The translations under genes were made by a program, and so were the position numbers. DNA of 22,084 nucleotides from CBDHHC01 sp050633205 (lineage in GTDB: Bacteria > Pseudomonadota > Alphaproteobacteria > Rhizobiales > CBDHHC01): contig JBOEGA010000015.1 in assembly GCA_050633205.1 (NCBI GenBank), forward strand, positions 1 to 22,084. Direction: 5' to 3'. The notes below the pieces were generated by a model that did no database searches, had not been told where the DNA came from, and worked only from the letters and a program-made list of their open reading frames with translations. Shown here piece after piece: positions 14,244 through 21,853 of the stretch. Position 1 is the first letter of the stretch; each line of letters begins with the position of its first letter.

Positions 14244-15287
14244 CTAGTTCAGCTCCATGCTTAATTTCAAGCGCCATTCCATGACGTCATCAAGTTTGAC
14301 TGTATCAGTTGCAGCTTCGTTCAGAGTTGCATCGCTGATATCGATACCCTTGTTAAATTTGTAATACAGTCCTTCACCAGAGAGGACGATGCCATCTTTA
14401 ACCTGCCATGAGATACCACCACCGACAACAGATCCGAAAACGCCTTTTGAAAAGGACTGACTGCTCCCGATATCGTTGGAATAATCCTTGAATGATGAAG
14501 AAACATCTACGTTCAGTCTGCTGTAAGCAAGGCCACCTGTCAGGTAGGGAAGAAAATCCCCATAGGCATAACCCAGACGCAAACGTGCACTTGTTACAAA
14601 ATCTGCTTCAGCAGATATGCTTCTGCTATAGGTTTTGGCGTAATTTGAATTTTCAGAAACATCGTTAACAGTAAATGCATTGTTTGCCAGCACAGAAATA
14701 TCTGCTTCAGCACCAAAAACGATGTTATTTGATGTCTGGTAGTTGTAGCCGATATGGCCACCAAATGATCCACCAGTAACGCTCTGCTCTCCACCTGTAG
14801 ACATATTGAAAATATTCAATGCACCCAGTGCCATCGCGCTCGCAGAACTGCCGTTATAGGTAAATGATCCACTTGAACTTACAACTCCCTGATCAGGGTC
14901 GTCATAACTAGCACTACCACTTCCCGAAGCACCACCCGGACCACTGGAAAATGCACTTGAGGTAATATTGGAGCTGCCCATATCTACGTGTCCACTGCCG
15001 GAACCTTCAGACGTTGATGCGCTATCTTTTACGCGTGAAGTGGCAGTCACCTGATTTGAATCAAACGTACATCCATTCTCGAGAACCTGGCCAGTCCCCG
15101 TCGCTTCACTTTCAGTGTAACAAAATCTGCTGGCGTTATCGAGTTGCGTCTCGTAGCCTGACCTGGATGCACCGCCATGGACACCTGCATATCCGCCAGT
15201 CCAGTTTTTTGATTGTGCCAAAGCCGGAGAAACTGACAGCGCAGACAGAAGCACTGCCGAAAGGCCAGTTAGTTTATACTTGTACAT
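14244..15287 (-). CDS. Outer-membrane beta-barrel protein (Omp25/31-like) with Ser/Gly-rich insertion
   Basis: From ATG 15287 (GGGTGG just upstream; an in-frame GTG at 15296 overlaps that site) the product is 347 residues. The signal peptide ends P-A-L-A-Q, followed by W-T-G-G-Y-A-G-V-H-G-G, the typical first strand of alphaproteobacterial Omp25/31 proteins. The C-terminal half has alternating strands (G-G-H-I-G-Y-N-Y, V-F-G-A-E-A-D-I-S, A-R-L-R-L-G-Y-A-Y-G, L-P-Y-L-T-G-G-L-A-Y-S) and ends M-E-W-R-L-K-L-S-M-E-L-N. Between about residues 50 and 170 is a Ser/Gly/Thr-rich, low-complexity stretch with two cysteines (56 and 73), probably a large surface loop. Function beyond outer-membrane structure or porin is unknown. 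Confidence 0.8.
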   Translation of the reverse strand: MYKYKLTGLSAVLLSALSVSPALAQSKNWTGGYAGVHGGASRSGYETQLDNASRFCYTESEATGTGQVLENGCTFDSNQVTATSRVKDSASTSEGSGSGHVDMGSSNITSSAFSSGPGGASGSGSASYDDPDQGVVSSSGSFTYNGSSASAMALGALNIFNMSTGGEQSVTGGSFGGHIGYNYQTSNNIVFGAEADISVLANNAFTVNDVSENSNYAKTYSRSISAEADFVTSARLRLGYAYGDFLPYLTGGLAYSRLNVDVSSSFKDYSNDIGSSQSFSKGVFGSVVGGGISWQVKDGIVLSGEGLYYKFNKGIDISDATLNEAATDTVKLDDVMEWRLKLSMELN

Positions 15288-15424
15288 TAAATCCACCCAC
15301 CACTTATAAGCGTATTTATTTTCACTGCAACGTAAGCAGGGAAATATGCGACTGATTCTTGGGTTTCAGTGGATCATGTATCTATACTGATCGTCTATTT
15401 TCTTTGTATAATAATGAGGTATAT

Positions 15425-15559
15425 ATGTTTGTTAAGTATCCAGATTATCACACTTGGCCTCCATTACCTTGCAGGAGTAATGAAGCACCTCAATTTTTCC
15501 ATACAGATATTACAGGTATAGAGAGACCTACAGCCTGTATGTCTCAATCCTCAATCTGA
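15425..15559 (+). CDS. Possible 44-residue protein
   Basis: An ATG at 15425 preceded by TGAGGT at a good distance opens a frame encoding M-F-V-K-Y-P-D-Y-H-T-W-P..., ending at 15559, where it overlaps the convergent M42 peptidase gene by 16 nt. No family is recognised. It is the only coding hint in the 256-bp gap; the ribosome site is the main support. Confidence 0.25.
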   Translation: MFVKYPDYHTWPPLPCRSNEAPQFFHTDITGIERPTACMSQSSI

Positions 15560-16653
15560 TATGTAAAATCCTTGATTGGGCCGAGTTTGTATTTGTCTCT
15601 TGTGATGGTGAGTGGGCTCATGATGTAACGACAGAGCAGGTTTGAGAGGCCTACGAGGGAATCCATATGTGTGCGCTCATAGCCATGCGATGCGTCCAGC
15701 CCGAAGCAAACCAGTGCTGTACGAATATCATTACCTGCGGTAATAGCGGAGGCTGCGTCTGATTTGTAATGAAGAAATACATCCCGAACGTAGGGAATGT
15801 TGTATTTCTCGCAGAGCTTAATCAACTTGTGACACAGATGATATTCGTATACCGCTCCCTGATCGCGCATGGCGATTATTACTGCATCTTCCCTTGAGTT
15901 CTGTCCCGGCGCCACGGTAGAGTTTCCAATAGCAACCATAGCAGCGACATCACCGTGAAGAATTGAGGATGCGCCTGTTCCTTCTTCTTCCGAGATTGTG
16001 AATAGCGGATGGCAATCAACGGGCAATGTCACACCGCTTTCAAGAATGGCTTTGATTGTCGCTAACTGGCAGGCGACGCCCGCTTTATTATCGAGGTGAC
16101 GGGACTGAATAAAACCGCTTTCAGTCACCTCCGCTGTTGGGTCGATTGCAACAAAATCTCCCACATTAAAGCCCAGCTTTTCAAGAGCTGACTTTGTATG
16201 GCATTTCTCATCAACCCTGATTTCCAGATTATCCCATGATACAGGCTGGGTATCAATCTCTTCGTTGTAAACGTGCCCAGATGCTTTTAATGGCAGAATT
16301 GTACCACGATAGGATGTGTTGTCTGTAAAGATTGTAACTCTGGCGCCTTCTGCAAATCTGGCAGACCAATGACCAATTTTTACGATGGACAGTCTGCCGT
16401 TATCTTTCAGCTCCCGGACCATGGCTCCAAGAGTGTCCACATGACTAACGATTGCCCTGTCAGGAGACCGCTGCTCCCCTTCGAGTGTTGCCCGGATTGC
16501 GCCCCGACGCGTAATTTCAAAAGGAGCGCCCAGAGTCTCCAGCTCATTTCCGACAAAGCGTACTATCTGATCTGTAAAGCCGGTTGGACTTGGTATTTCA
16601 AGAAGGTCCAGCAATACATTGCGAAGATATTTCTTATTGATTTTTATAGGCAT
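15544..16653 (-). CDS. M42-family metallopeptidase, NAGGN-associated type
   Basis: The 369-residue product is a di-metal aminopeptidase-fold protein. Likely ligands and catalytic residues are His71 and Asp73 (S-H-V-D-T-L-G), Asp188 (H-L-D-N-K-A-G), Glu222/Glu223 (S-E-E-E-G) and His329 (Y-E-R-T-H-M-D-S-L). The N-terminus F-T-D-Q-I-V-R...R-R-G-A-I-R-A-T-L and the R-S-P-D-R-A-I-V-S-H motif match the M42 subgroup (TIGR03106-like) found with N-acetylglutaminylglutamine amide osmoprotectant genes. The partner genes (asparagine-synthase-like and GNAT/ATP-grasp ngg) are not adjacent here. A role in NAGGN turnover is inferred from family only. The ribosome site before ATG 16653 is weak. Confidence 0.88.
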   Translation of the reverse strand: MPIKINKKYLRNVLLDLLEIPSPTGFTDQIVRFVGNELETLGAPFEITRRGAIRATLEGEQRSPDRAIVSHVDTLGAMVRELKDNGRLSIVKIGHWSARFAEGARVTIFTDNTSYRGTILPLKASGHVYNEEIDTQPVSWDNLEIRVDEKCHTKSALEKLGFNVGDFVAIDPTAEVTESGFIQSRHLDNKAGVACQLATIKAILESGVTLPVDCHPLFTISEEEGTGASSILHGDVAAMVAIGNSTVAPGQNSREDAVIIAMRDQGAVYEYHLCHKLIKLCEKYNIPYVRDVFLHYKSDAASAITAGNDIRTALVCFGLDASHGYERTHMDSLVGLSNLLCRYIMSPLTITRDKYKLGPIKDFTYQIED

Positions 16654-16658
16654 GAAAA

Positions 16659-16859
16659 ATGACTGGCCTGTCGCGTTTGAATAGTGGTTCTGATAACTAT
16701 CTATACCCTATAGAGACTTATAAAGCATTACAAGGCGTGGAATTTGATGATCTGCAGCATTGCCGGGCCTGCACTCAGGCAAAATATATCAGATCTGATC
16801 CTACCCTGAATGAGAATCTAAATCTGCCCATCTTTGAAAAAACACTGACATACATGTAA
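16659..16859 (+). CDS. Possible 66-residue protein divergent from the M42 gene
   Basis: This frame starts 6 bp from the M42 start on the opposite strand and ends at 16859. It has two cysteines in H-C-R-A-C, no signal peptide, no recognised family and no clear ribosome site. It also occupies the space where the M42 promoter should lie. It may be chance. Confidence 0.22.
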   Translation: MTGLSRLNSGSDNYLYPIETYKALQGVEFDDLQHCRACTQAKYIRSDPTLNENLNLPIFEKTLTYM

Positions 16860-17235
16860 ATAAACATCAGGGTTGCATTCTTCCTGGGTGCAGACGCAAT
16901 ATCTCAACCCACAAATAATATTACATTTACAACTTACTTTTCCGCATTATCAAAAACCTGCAATCGAATATATGCGAATCAATGCGTATTAGTAAAAAGC
17001 GGTCTTTTCCCAGTTATGTAAATAACCACATAATATTTACATGACCTGCCTGCCCAAACCTGATTACGGGAAATACCTGAGCGTTGTTATGTCATATAAG
17101 GTGAAAGTGCGACATAAAAACGTTCCTAAAGAAATCAATAGCCAATATTTAGTCACGACACAGACGAACTGCCATGATCTTTTTGCAAATGCGTGGGAGA
17201 AAATAAATATTAACACGCGAATAAGGAAAGTAAAA
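16860..17235 (+). promoter_or_regulatory. Upstream region of chitinase 1
   Basis: This is 376 bp, AT-rich, without a supported gene. It holds ATGTAAATA at 16854-16862, a related ACATTTACA near 16923-16932, and the inverted repeat at 17016-17042. The chitinase frame stays open back to 17041, but the extra 65 codons have no paralogue counterpart and no signal peptide, so I treat them as leader. Confidence 0.5.
17016..17042. promoter_or_regulatory. Operator-like inverted repeat ATGTAAATA-N9-TATTTACAT
   Basis: Two perfect 9-bp arms (17016-17024 and 17034-17042) flank a 9-bp spacer, centre to centre 18 bp, a geometry fitting a dimeric regulator. It lies about 195 bp upstream of the chosen chitinase start. 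The regulator is unknown. Confidence 0.5.
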
Positions 17236-19137
17236 ATGGCTACAAAAGAAAATGCATCTGTGGTCGTCACATGGAATCATGGCGCTAACACCGTTATAGA
17301 TGATTTTGATCCTAAGTCTGATACTGTCTTTATTGACTGGTTTGGTCCAAGCCAGATTGATATAACTGAAAACAATGGCAACGTGATCTTTTCGATCCCG
17401 TCCAATGATCAAACGATTACACTATCCGATACGAAGCTTTCGGATCTGGACCTATCCAACTTTACTATTAAGGACAATGGAACAGAAAAAAAACTACAGG
17501 GTCTGATAGCGGAAGGGAGTTCCGGCTCTGAAGGAGGGACTGGTGGCGAGACCGGCGGTGAGACAGGCGGCGGGACTGATGATGGGACTGGCGACATTGT
17601 TGACCCTGAATACAGGGTCGTCGGGTGGTTTCAGCAGGCTGGCAGTCTTTGGGGTCCAAAGTACCAGGTAGAGGATGTACCCGCTGATCAGTTAACCCAT
17701 CTGGTATATGCATTTGCTATTATCGATGATAATGGTGAAATGGCAGTAAACTCTACGAATGACCACGGTGACCAGGCAGCTTTAGATAACTTTGAAAAAC
17801 TTGCCAAGCTGAAGGCAGAAAACGAACATCTCAAACTAATAATCGCAGTCGGTGGCTGGAGCAAATCAGAAAACTTCTCATCCACACTAGATAGTAAAGA
17901 AGGGCGAGAAAAGTTTGCAGAATCTGTTGTAGACTTTATGAAAGAGCACCCGATGTTTGACGGCATTGACCTCGACTGGGAGTTCCCTGGCGTTAAAGTT
18001 CTAGATAACACGTGGAGCAATCAGGATGGCGAATATTATGCGCTGGCGATTGAGGAAATACGGGAAAAACTTGATGGGCTGGAGGAAGAAACCGGCCGTG
18101 AATATGAAATATCGGTAGCGGTATCAACCGGGGCAGATAAAATTGAAAAATTCAACCTTCCCGGAATACATCCGCATGTCGACTTCATCAACGTAATGGC
18201 CTACGACATCAATGGAACCTGGCGGGATACAACAGACCATCAGGCGCCAATCTTTGATACAGATGGAACTGCAAATACCCGGGATATTTCTACTGCTGTT
18301 GAGACCTATCTGGATCTGGGGGTTCCGCCGGAGAAGCTTGTGATCGGGGCTCCGATGTACACACGTGCCTGGGGAGGCGTCGATGCAGACAATGCACAAG
18401 ATGCCCTAAGAGCAGATAGTGATGGCAAGGCACCCGGAACGAGAGCTGAAGGTGTATATTACTATAGTGATCTCCTCGAAAAAGTACAGGATCCTGATAG
18501 TGGCTGGAAGCTGTACTTTGATGATGAAGCTCAGGTTGCCTATGTCTGGAACCAGGAAGAGAAAATTTTCTCTTCAATAGAAACACCGGAGACAATTGCT
18601 CTCAAATCTTCATGGGCTAAAGACCTGGGACTTGGTGGAATACAGTTCTGGTCTCTGCAACATGATGCATCCGGTCATACAGAGAGCCTTCTGAAGGCAG
18701 CTTCTGACTTCTGGATTAAAGGCATGAGCCTTCATGAAATTGCCAATGCCTCCGAAGTCGAGTTTGACGGGATATTTGGTGGTGATGGTAAAGTTAATCC
18801 GTTCTGGGAAACACCTGACACCGAAACTGGTGATGGGACTGGTGGCACTACTCCTGACAATGTTGTTGTAACCTGGAACTGGGGTGCACAACTGGTTTAT
18901 GATGACTTCGATCCCAAAACAGATGTGCTGGAGTTTGATAAAAATATCGCATCCAAGCACATAACTTTCGAGGAAGTTGATAACGATCTGCTGATTACTG
19001 TTCTTAATAACGGGGGGCATACTCTGGTTCTTGAGAATGTGCAGGCTGAACAGCTTTCACTTGATAACCTGGTCAATCAGGATGACGGGATGGTTCAGCA
19101 GCTCCACAGTCTTGGAATGGACGATACTATAATCTAG
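17236..19137 (+). CDS. GH18 chitinase-like enzyme with N- and C-terminal beta-modules (copy 1)
   Basis: From ATG 17236 (AAGGAAAG five bases upstream) the product is 633 residues. The start is chosen because it aligns with copy 2. Order: module A (about 8-80, T-W-N-H-G...D-D-F-D-P-K-S-D...I-P-S-N-D-Q-T), Gly/Thr-rich linker (94-120), GH18 barrel (about 125-495), a short helical segment (E-I-A-N-A-S-E-V-E-F, 501-510), a second Gly/Thr linker, and module B (about 542-633, T-W-N-W-G...D-F-D-P-K-T-D). The active site D-G-I-D-L-D-W-E gives Asp242, Asp245, Asp247 and acid Glu249. A-V-G-G-W-S and M-A-Y-D are also present. The family hydrolyses beta-1,4-GlcNAc polymers with substrate assistance. No Sec signal is visible, so export by another route is inferred. 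Confidence 0.92.
   Translation: MATKENASVVVTWNHGANTVIDDFDPKSDTVFIDWFGPSQIDITENNGNVIFSIPSNDQTITLSDTKLSDLDLSNFTIKDNGTEKKLQGLIAEGSSGSEGGTGGETGGETGGGTDDGTGDIVDPEYRVVGWFQQAGSLWGPKYQVEDVPADQLTHLVYAFAIIDDNGEMAVNSTNDHGDQAALDNFEKLAKLKAENEHLKLIIAVGGWSKSENFSSTLDSKEGREKFAESVVDFMKEHPMFDGIDLDWEFPGVKVLDNTWSNQDGEYYALAIEEIREKLDGLEEETGREYEISVAVSTGADKIEKFNLPGIHPHVDFINVMAYDINGTWRDTTDHQAPIFDTDGTANTRDISTAVETYLDLGVPPEKLVIGAPMYTRAWGGVDADNAQDALRADSDGKAPGTRAEGVYYYSDLLEKVQDPDSGWKLYFDDEAQVAYVWNQEEKIFSSIETPETIALKSSWAKDLGLGGIQFWSLQHDASGHTESLLKAASDFWIKGMSLHEIANASEVEFDGIFGGDGKVNPFWETPDTETGDGTGGTTPDNVVVTWNWGAQLVYDDFDPKTDVLEFDKNIASKHITFEEVDNDLLITVLNNGGHTLVLENVQAEQLSLDNLVNQDDGMVQQLHSLGMDDTII
17533..17592 (+). repeat. 12-bp imperfect tandem repeat coding the Gly-Gly-Glu-Thr linker
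   Basis: Units of the form GGN-GGN-GRG-ACN repeat four to five times and encode G-G-(E/G)-T between module A and the GH18 domain of copy 1. Copy 2 lacks it, having a short Pro-containing linker instead. Length variation by slippage is likely. Confidence 0.7.
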
Positions 19138-19406
19138 TGGTTGCGCAGACAGAGAGCATGGCAACCAAACCTTGTTCTCTGTTATTGCATATACAATATT
19201 TCTTTAAATTTTCCAGAACACCAAACTACACTTGCAATATTTTTCTATAATCACCTTCTGCTGTGGCTATATGGAGATAGTTTACCACTAATCAGTAGAG
19301 ACAGGATAACCTTTTCTATTTACTGTCACTTTTCTGACTTGTTACGGTGATCTGATTGCAATTGCGTGGAGTGGGGCGTTGCTGTTAATACGCTAAGGGG
19401 AAAACA
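19138..19406. other. Spacer between the two chitinase genes
   Basis: The 269 bp hold inverted repeat GGTTGC (19139-19144) with GCAACC about 20 bp on, right after the copy 1 stop, which may be a weak terminator without a T-run. A TATAAT near 19246 lacks a convincing -35. AAGGGGAAAA before 19407 is the ribosome site of copy 2. A separate promoter for copy 2 is possible but not shown. Confidence 0.35.
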
Positions 19407-21344
19407 ATGACTAATAATGACTCCGCAACAGTAGTCGTGACGTGGAACTGGGGTAAGACCACAGTCATCGATGATTTTGATCCGAAAACTGATACTATAT
19501 TTATAGACAAGGTTGGTCCTGACCACATTATCATTACGGAATCTAATGGCAATGTGGTTTTCTCCATACCATCCAACAAGCAGACAATTACGCTGAAAGG
19601 TATTAATCTTGCCAGCCTGGAGCCTTCCAACTTTATTATAGAGAATGCCGGGACTGAACAGAAGGTACAGGATATTCTGGACGCAGCGGATAACGCTGTT
19701 GTTGAACCAGTACCGGGGCCAACCAAGCCAATTGTTGCCGGGTATTTTCAGGGGACAGATATATATGAAGGTGGCCGTAACTATCAGATTGATGATGTAC
19801 CTGCAGAAGAGCTTACTCACCTGATCTACGCGTTCATCACGATTGATGAGAATGACGAAGTTAAATTTCATGATGAGTGGGGAGCCATAAAACACCCATT
19901 TGACGATGCCAACAGTGTTGATGGGGTTGGGGACACATCTAATCAGGCATTAAAAGGCAACATGAACCAACTTGCTGAATTGAAAGAGGCCCATCCGGAT
20001 CTCCAGATAATTATCAGCATTGGCGGTGCCGGTCTTTCCAGAAACTTCTCATCAATGGTCGCGAGTGAAGACAGTCGGGAGATATTTGTAAATTCAGTTG
20101 TTGAATTCCTGAAGACCTATCCCATGTTCGATGGCGTTGATCTTGACTGGGAGTTTCCAAATGGTGGCGAAGCAGAAAACGAGAAGAGCCCCGACGACGG
20201 CAAGAACTATGCTCTTCTGGCTAAAGATATTAGAGCAGTACTTGATGGTCTTGGGACAGAGACAGGACGGGACTACAGCCTATCTGTCGCGTCTCCTACA
20301 GGCTCACAGAATCTGTCAAACTTCAATCTTGAGGGGCTGGCACCTCATGTCAATTTCTTCAACATGATGGCCTATGACATGCATGGCCACTGGAGTAAAA
20401 ATACCGGCCATCAGGCCCCTATCGAAAATACAGGCAATGGAACCAACGGGATAACCGATGCCGTAGATGCATATCTGGATAGTGGTGTTCCTGCCAACAA
20501 AATTGTAATCGGAGCTCCTACCTATACCAAGGCCTGGAAAGGTGTGGATGCGGATGATGCAGAATCTTCCGTTCGTGCACACAGCGATGGAGCAGCACAA
20601 GGAACCCATAGCCCAGGTAGTTATGATTACGATGATCTTCTTGGCAAACTGCAGGACCCTGAAAGTGGCTGGAAGCTTTATTATGATGATAATGCCCAGG
20701 CAGCGTATCTCTGGAACGAAGAAGAAAAGATCTACAGTACATTTGAGACACCGGAAACAATTGCACTAAAATCAGAGTGGGCGCAGGAAAAGGGCCTTGG
20801 TGGCATGATGTTCTGGGCTTTATCCAGTGATGCATCGGGACAGGAGAGCCTTGTCAAAGCAGCCTCGGACAGTTGGCTGAAAGACAAAACTTTAATGGAG
20901 ATTGCCAACGCATCTGATCTGGAGTTTGAGGAGGTGTTTGGCGGTAACGGCAAGGTTGCACCATACTGGGATCAAAATGACCCCGGGGGGCCAGAAGGTC
21001 CGGGTAATGGAGATACTATTCAGCTTGGTTCCGAGGCGGACAAAATTGCTATCAAATGGGACTGGGGAGAGCAACTAACCTATAGCGGGTTTGATCCGGC
21101 CATGGATGTGCTGGACTTTACCAACCTACCCGCAAAGTCCGTTAGTATAGAGGAAAGTGGCGATGATCTTTTGATTACTGTCATTGATAATGGTGAACAC
21201 AGCTATCTGTTTAAAGGCCTTCAGGCGGAAGACCTTACGATTGATAACATCACTGCAACTTCATGGAATCATAGCGTGATAGGCAGTGACAAGGGAGTTG
21301 CTGAGCAGCTTTCCGATCTCGGCGCACTGGATATGATTGTCTGA
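19407..21344 (+). CDS. GH18 chitinase-like enzyme with N- and C-terminal beta-modules (copy 2)
   Basis: This is a 645-residue paralogue of copy 1 from ATG 19407. Module A (about 8-80) aligns without gaps to copy 1, about 60% identical by my hand count over 90 residues. A short linker with E-P-V-P-G-P-T-K-P (100-108) replaces the Gly/Thr repeat. The GH18 barrel (about 110-490) has S-I-G-G-A-G and D-G-V-D-L-D-W-E with Asp242, Asp245, Asp247 and acid Glu249; M-A-Y-D is at 321-324. Then come the conserved E-I-A-N-A-S-D-L-E-F segment, a Gly/Pro linker and module B (about 546-645). Relative to copy 1 there is an insertion before the SxGG strand (around K-F-H-D-E-W-G-A), so substrate-cleft details may differ. 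No Sec signal is visible. Confidence 0.92.
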   Translation: MTNNDSATVVVTWNWGKTTVIDDFDPKTDTIFIDKVGPDHIIITESNGNVVFSIPSNKQTITLKGINLASLEPSNFIIENAGTEQKVQDILDAADNAVVEPVPGPTKPIVAGYFQGTDIYEGGRNYQIDDVPAEELTHLIYAFITIDENDEVKFHDEWGAIKHPFDDANSVDGVGDTSNQALKGNMNQLAELKEAHPDLQIIISIGGAGLSRNFSSMVASEDSREIFVNSVVEFLKTYPMFDGVDLDWEFPNGGEAENEKSPDDGKNYALLAKDIRAVLDGLGTETGRDYSLSVASPTGSQNLSNFNLEGLAPHVNFFNMMAYDMHGHWSKNTGHQAPIENTGNGTNGITDAVDAYLDSGVPANKIVIGAPTYTKAWKGVDADDAESSVRAHSDGAAQGTHSPGSYDYDDLLGKLQDPESGWKLYYDDNAQAAYLWNEEEKIYSTFETPETIALKSEWAQEKGLGGMMFWALSSDASGQESLVKAASDSWLKDKTLMEIANASDLEFEEVFGGNGKVAPYWDQNDPGGPEGPGNGDTIQLGSEADKIAIKWDWGEQLTYSGFDPAMDVLDFTNLPAKSVSIEESGDDLLITVIDNGEHSYLFKGLQAEDLTIDNITATSWNHSVIGSDKGVAEQLSDLGALDMIV

Positions 21345-21360
21345 TGCGGTTTTAACAAAG

Positions 21361-21383
21361 GGCACGGCAGGTTTTGCCGTGCC
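21361..21383. terminator. Shared bidirectional terminator
   Basis: GGCACGGCA (21361-21369) pairs perfectly with TGCCGTGCC (21375-21383) around a 5-nt loop, 16 bp past the chitinase 2 stop. The right arm touches the stop codon of the convergent zinc-ribbon gene, and on the minus strand CTTTGTT follows. Confidence 0.65.
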
Positions 21384-21853
21384 TATTCTGGCAGGGACTG
21401 TTTTTTATTTGGCGGTGTGCACCACCAGTTTCCGTAAATTCCAAGGCACTTGTTGGTGCCCTTATCTGTGGTTATTGTTGCTGAACGTGCAAAGAGGTGA
21501 TCCTGAAATTCGACCTGCATACGTTCGCGTATAATTCTTGCACATTCATGGGTAGAAAGCTTGCAGCCGATTTTAATAAATCTTTTTACGAAGTTGTCCT
21601 CCCGGGATAAGTTCTGCTGTGCCAGTTTCTGTACCAGATGGTTATGAACCATGGTCTCAAAACGGGCGTGGCCCGGTTTGGTGAGAGGGGCAATAGCCAG
21701 AGCCAGTGCGATCAGCACCAGGACGCATAATACAGCTTTACCGAAAAACCCTCCTGCAGAAAATCTATTTTTCCGGTTTGGAGCACCACATTTTGGACAG
21801 GCGCGGGCTTTATCGCTTATTTTTTCGCTACATTCAGAACAGGTAATCAACAC
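21383..21853 (-). CDS. Zinc-ribbon, single-TM protein with a four-cysteine C-terminal domain
   Basis: The 156-residue product starts at GTG 21853 (GGGGAT about 5 nt upstream). Cys5, Cys8, Cys19 and Cys22 form a zinc-ribbon (C-S-E-C...C-P-K-C-G-A-P). One TM segment spans about 38-57, and the remaining ~100 residues would lie outside the cytoplasm and carry Cys97, Cys104, Cys136 and Cys145, able to form two disulfides. The segment C-L-G-I-Y-G-N-W-W recalls the end of DUF4359-type proteins, but this is weak. Function unknown. It is convergent with chitinase 2. Confidence 0.7.
   Translation of the reverse strand: MLITCSECSEKISDKARACPKCGAPNRKNRFSAGGFFGKAVLCVLVLIALALAIAPLTKPGHARFETMVHNHLVQKLAQQNLSREDNFVKRFIKIGCKLSTHECARIIRERMQVEFQDHLFARSATITTDKGTNKCLGIYGNWWCTPPNKKQSLPE

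Noticed and set aside
17041..17235. N-terminal extension of chitinase 1 by 65 codons
   Set aside because: The paralogue begins at the position matching 17236, a good ribosome site precedes 17236, and the extension overlaps the inverted repeat and has no signal peptide.
17533..17592. CRISPR-like or satellite repeat
   Set aside because: It is an in-frame coding repeat for a Gly/Thr linker, 12-bp units with no spacers. No CRISPR array is seen anywhere in the window.
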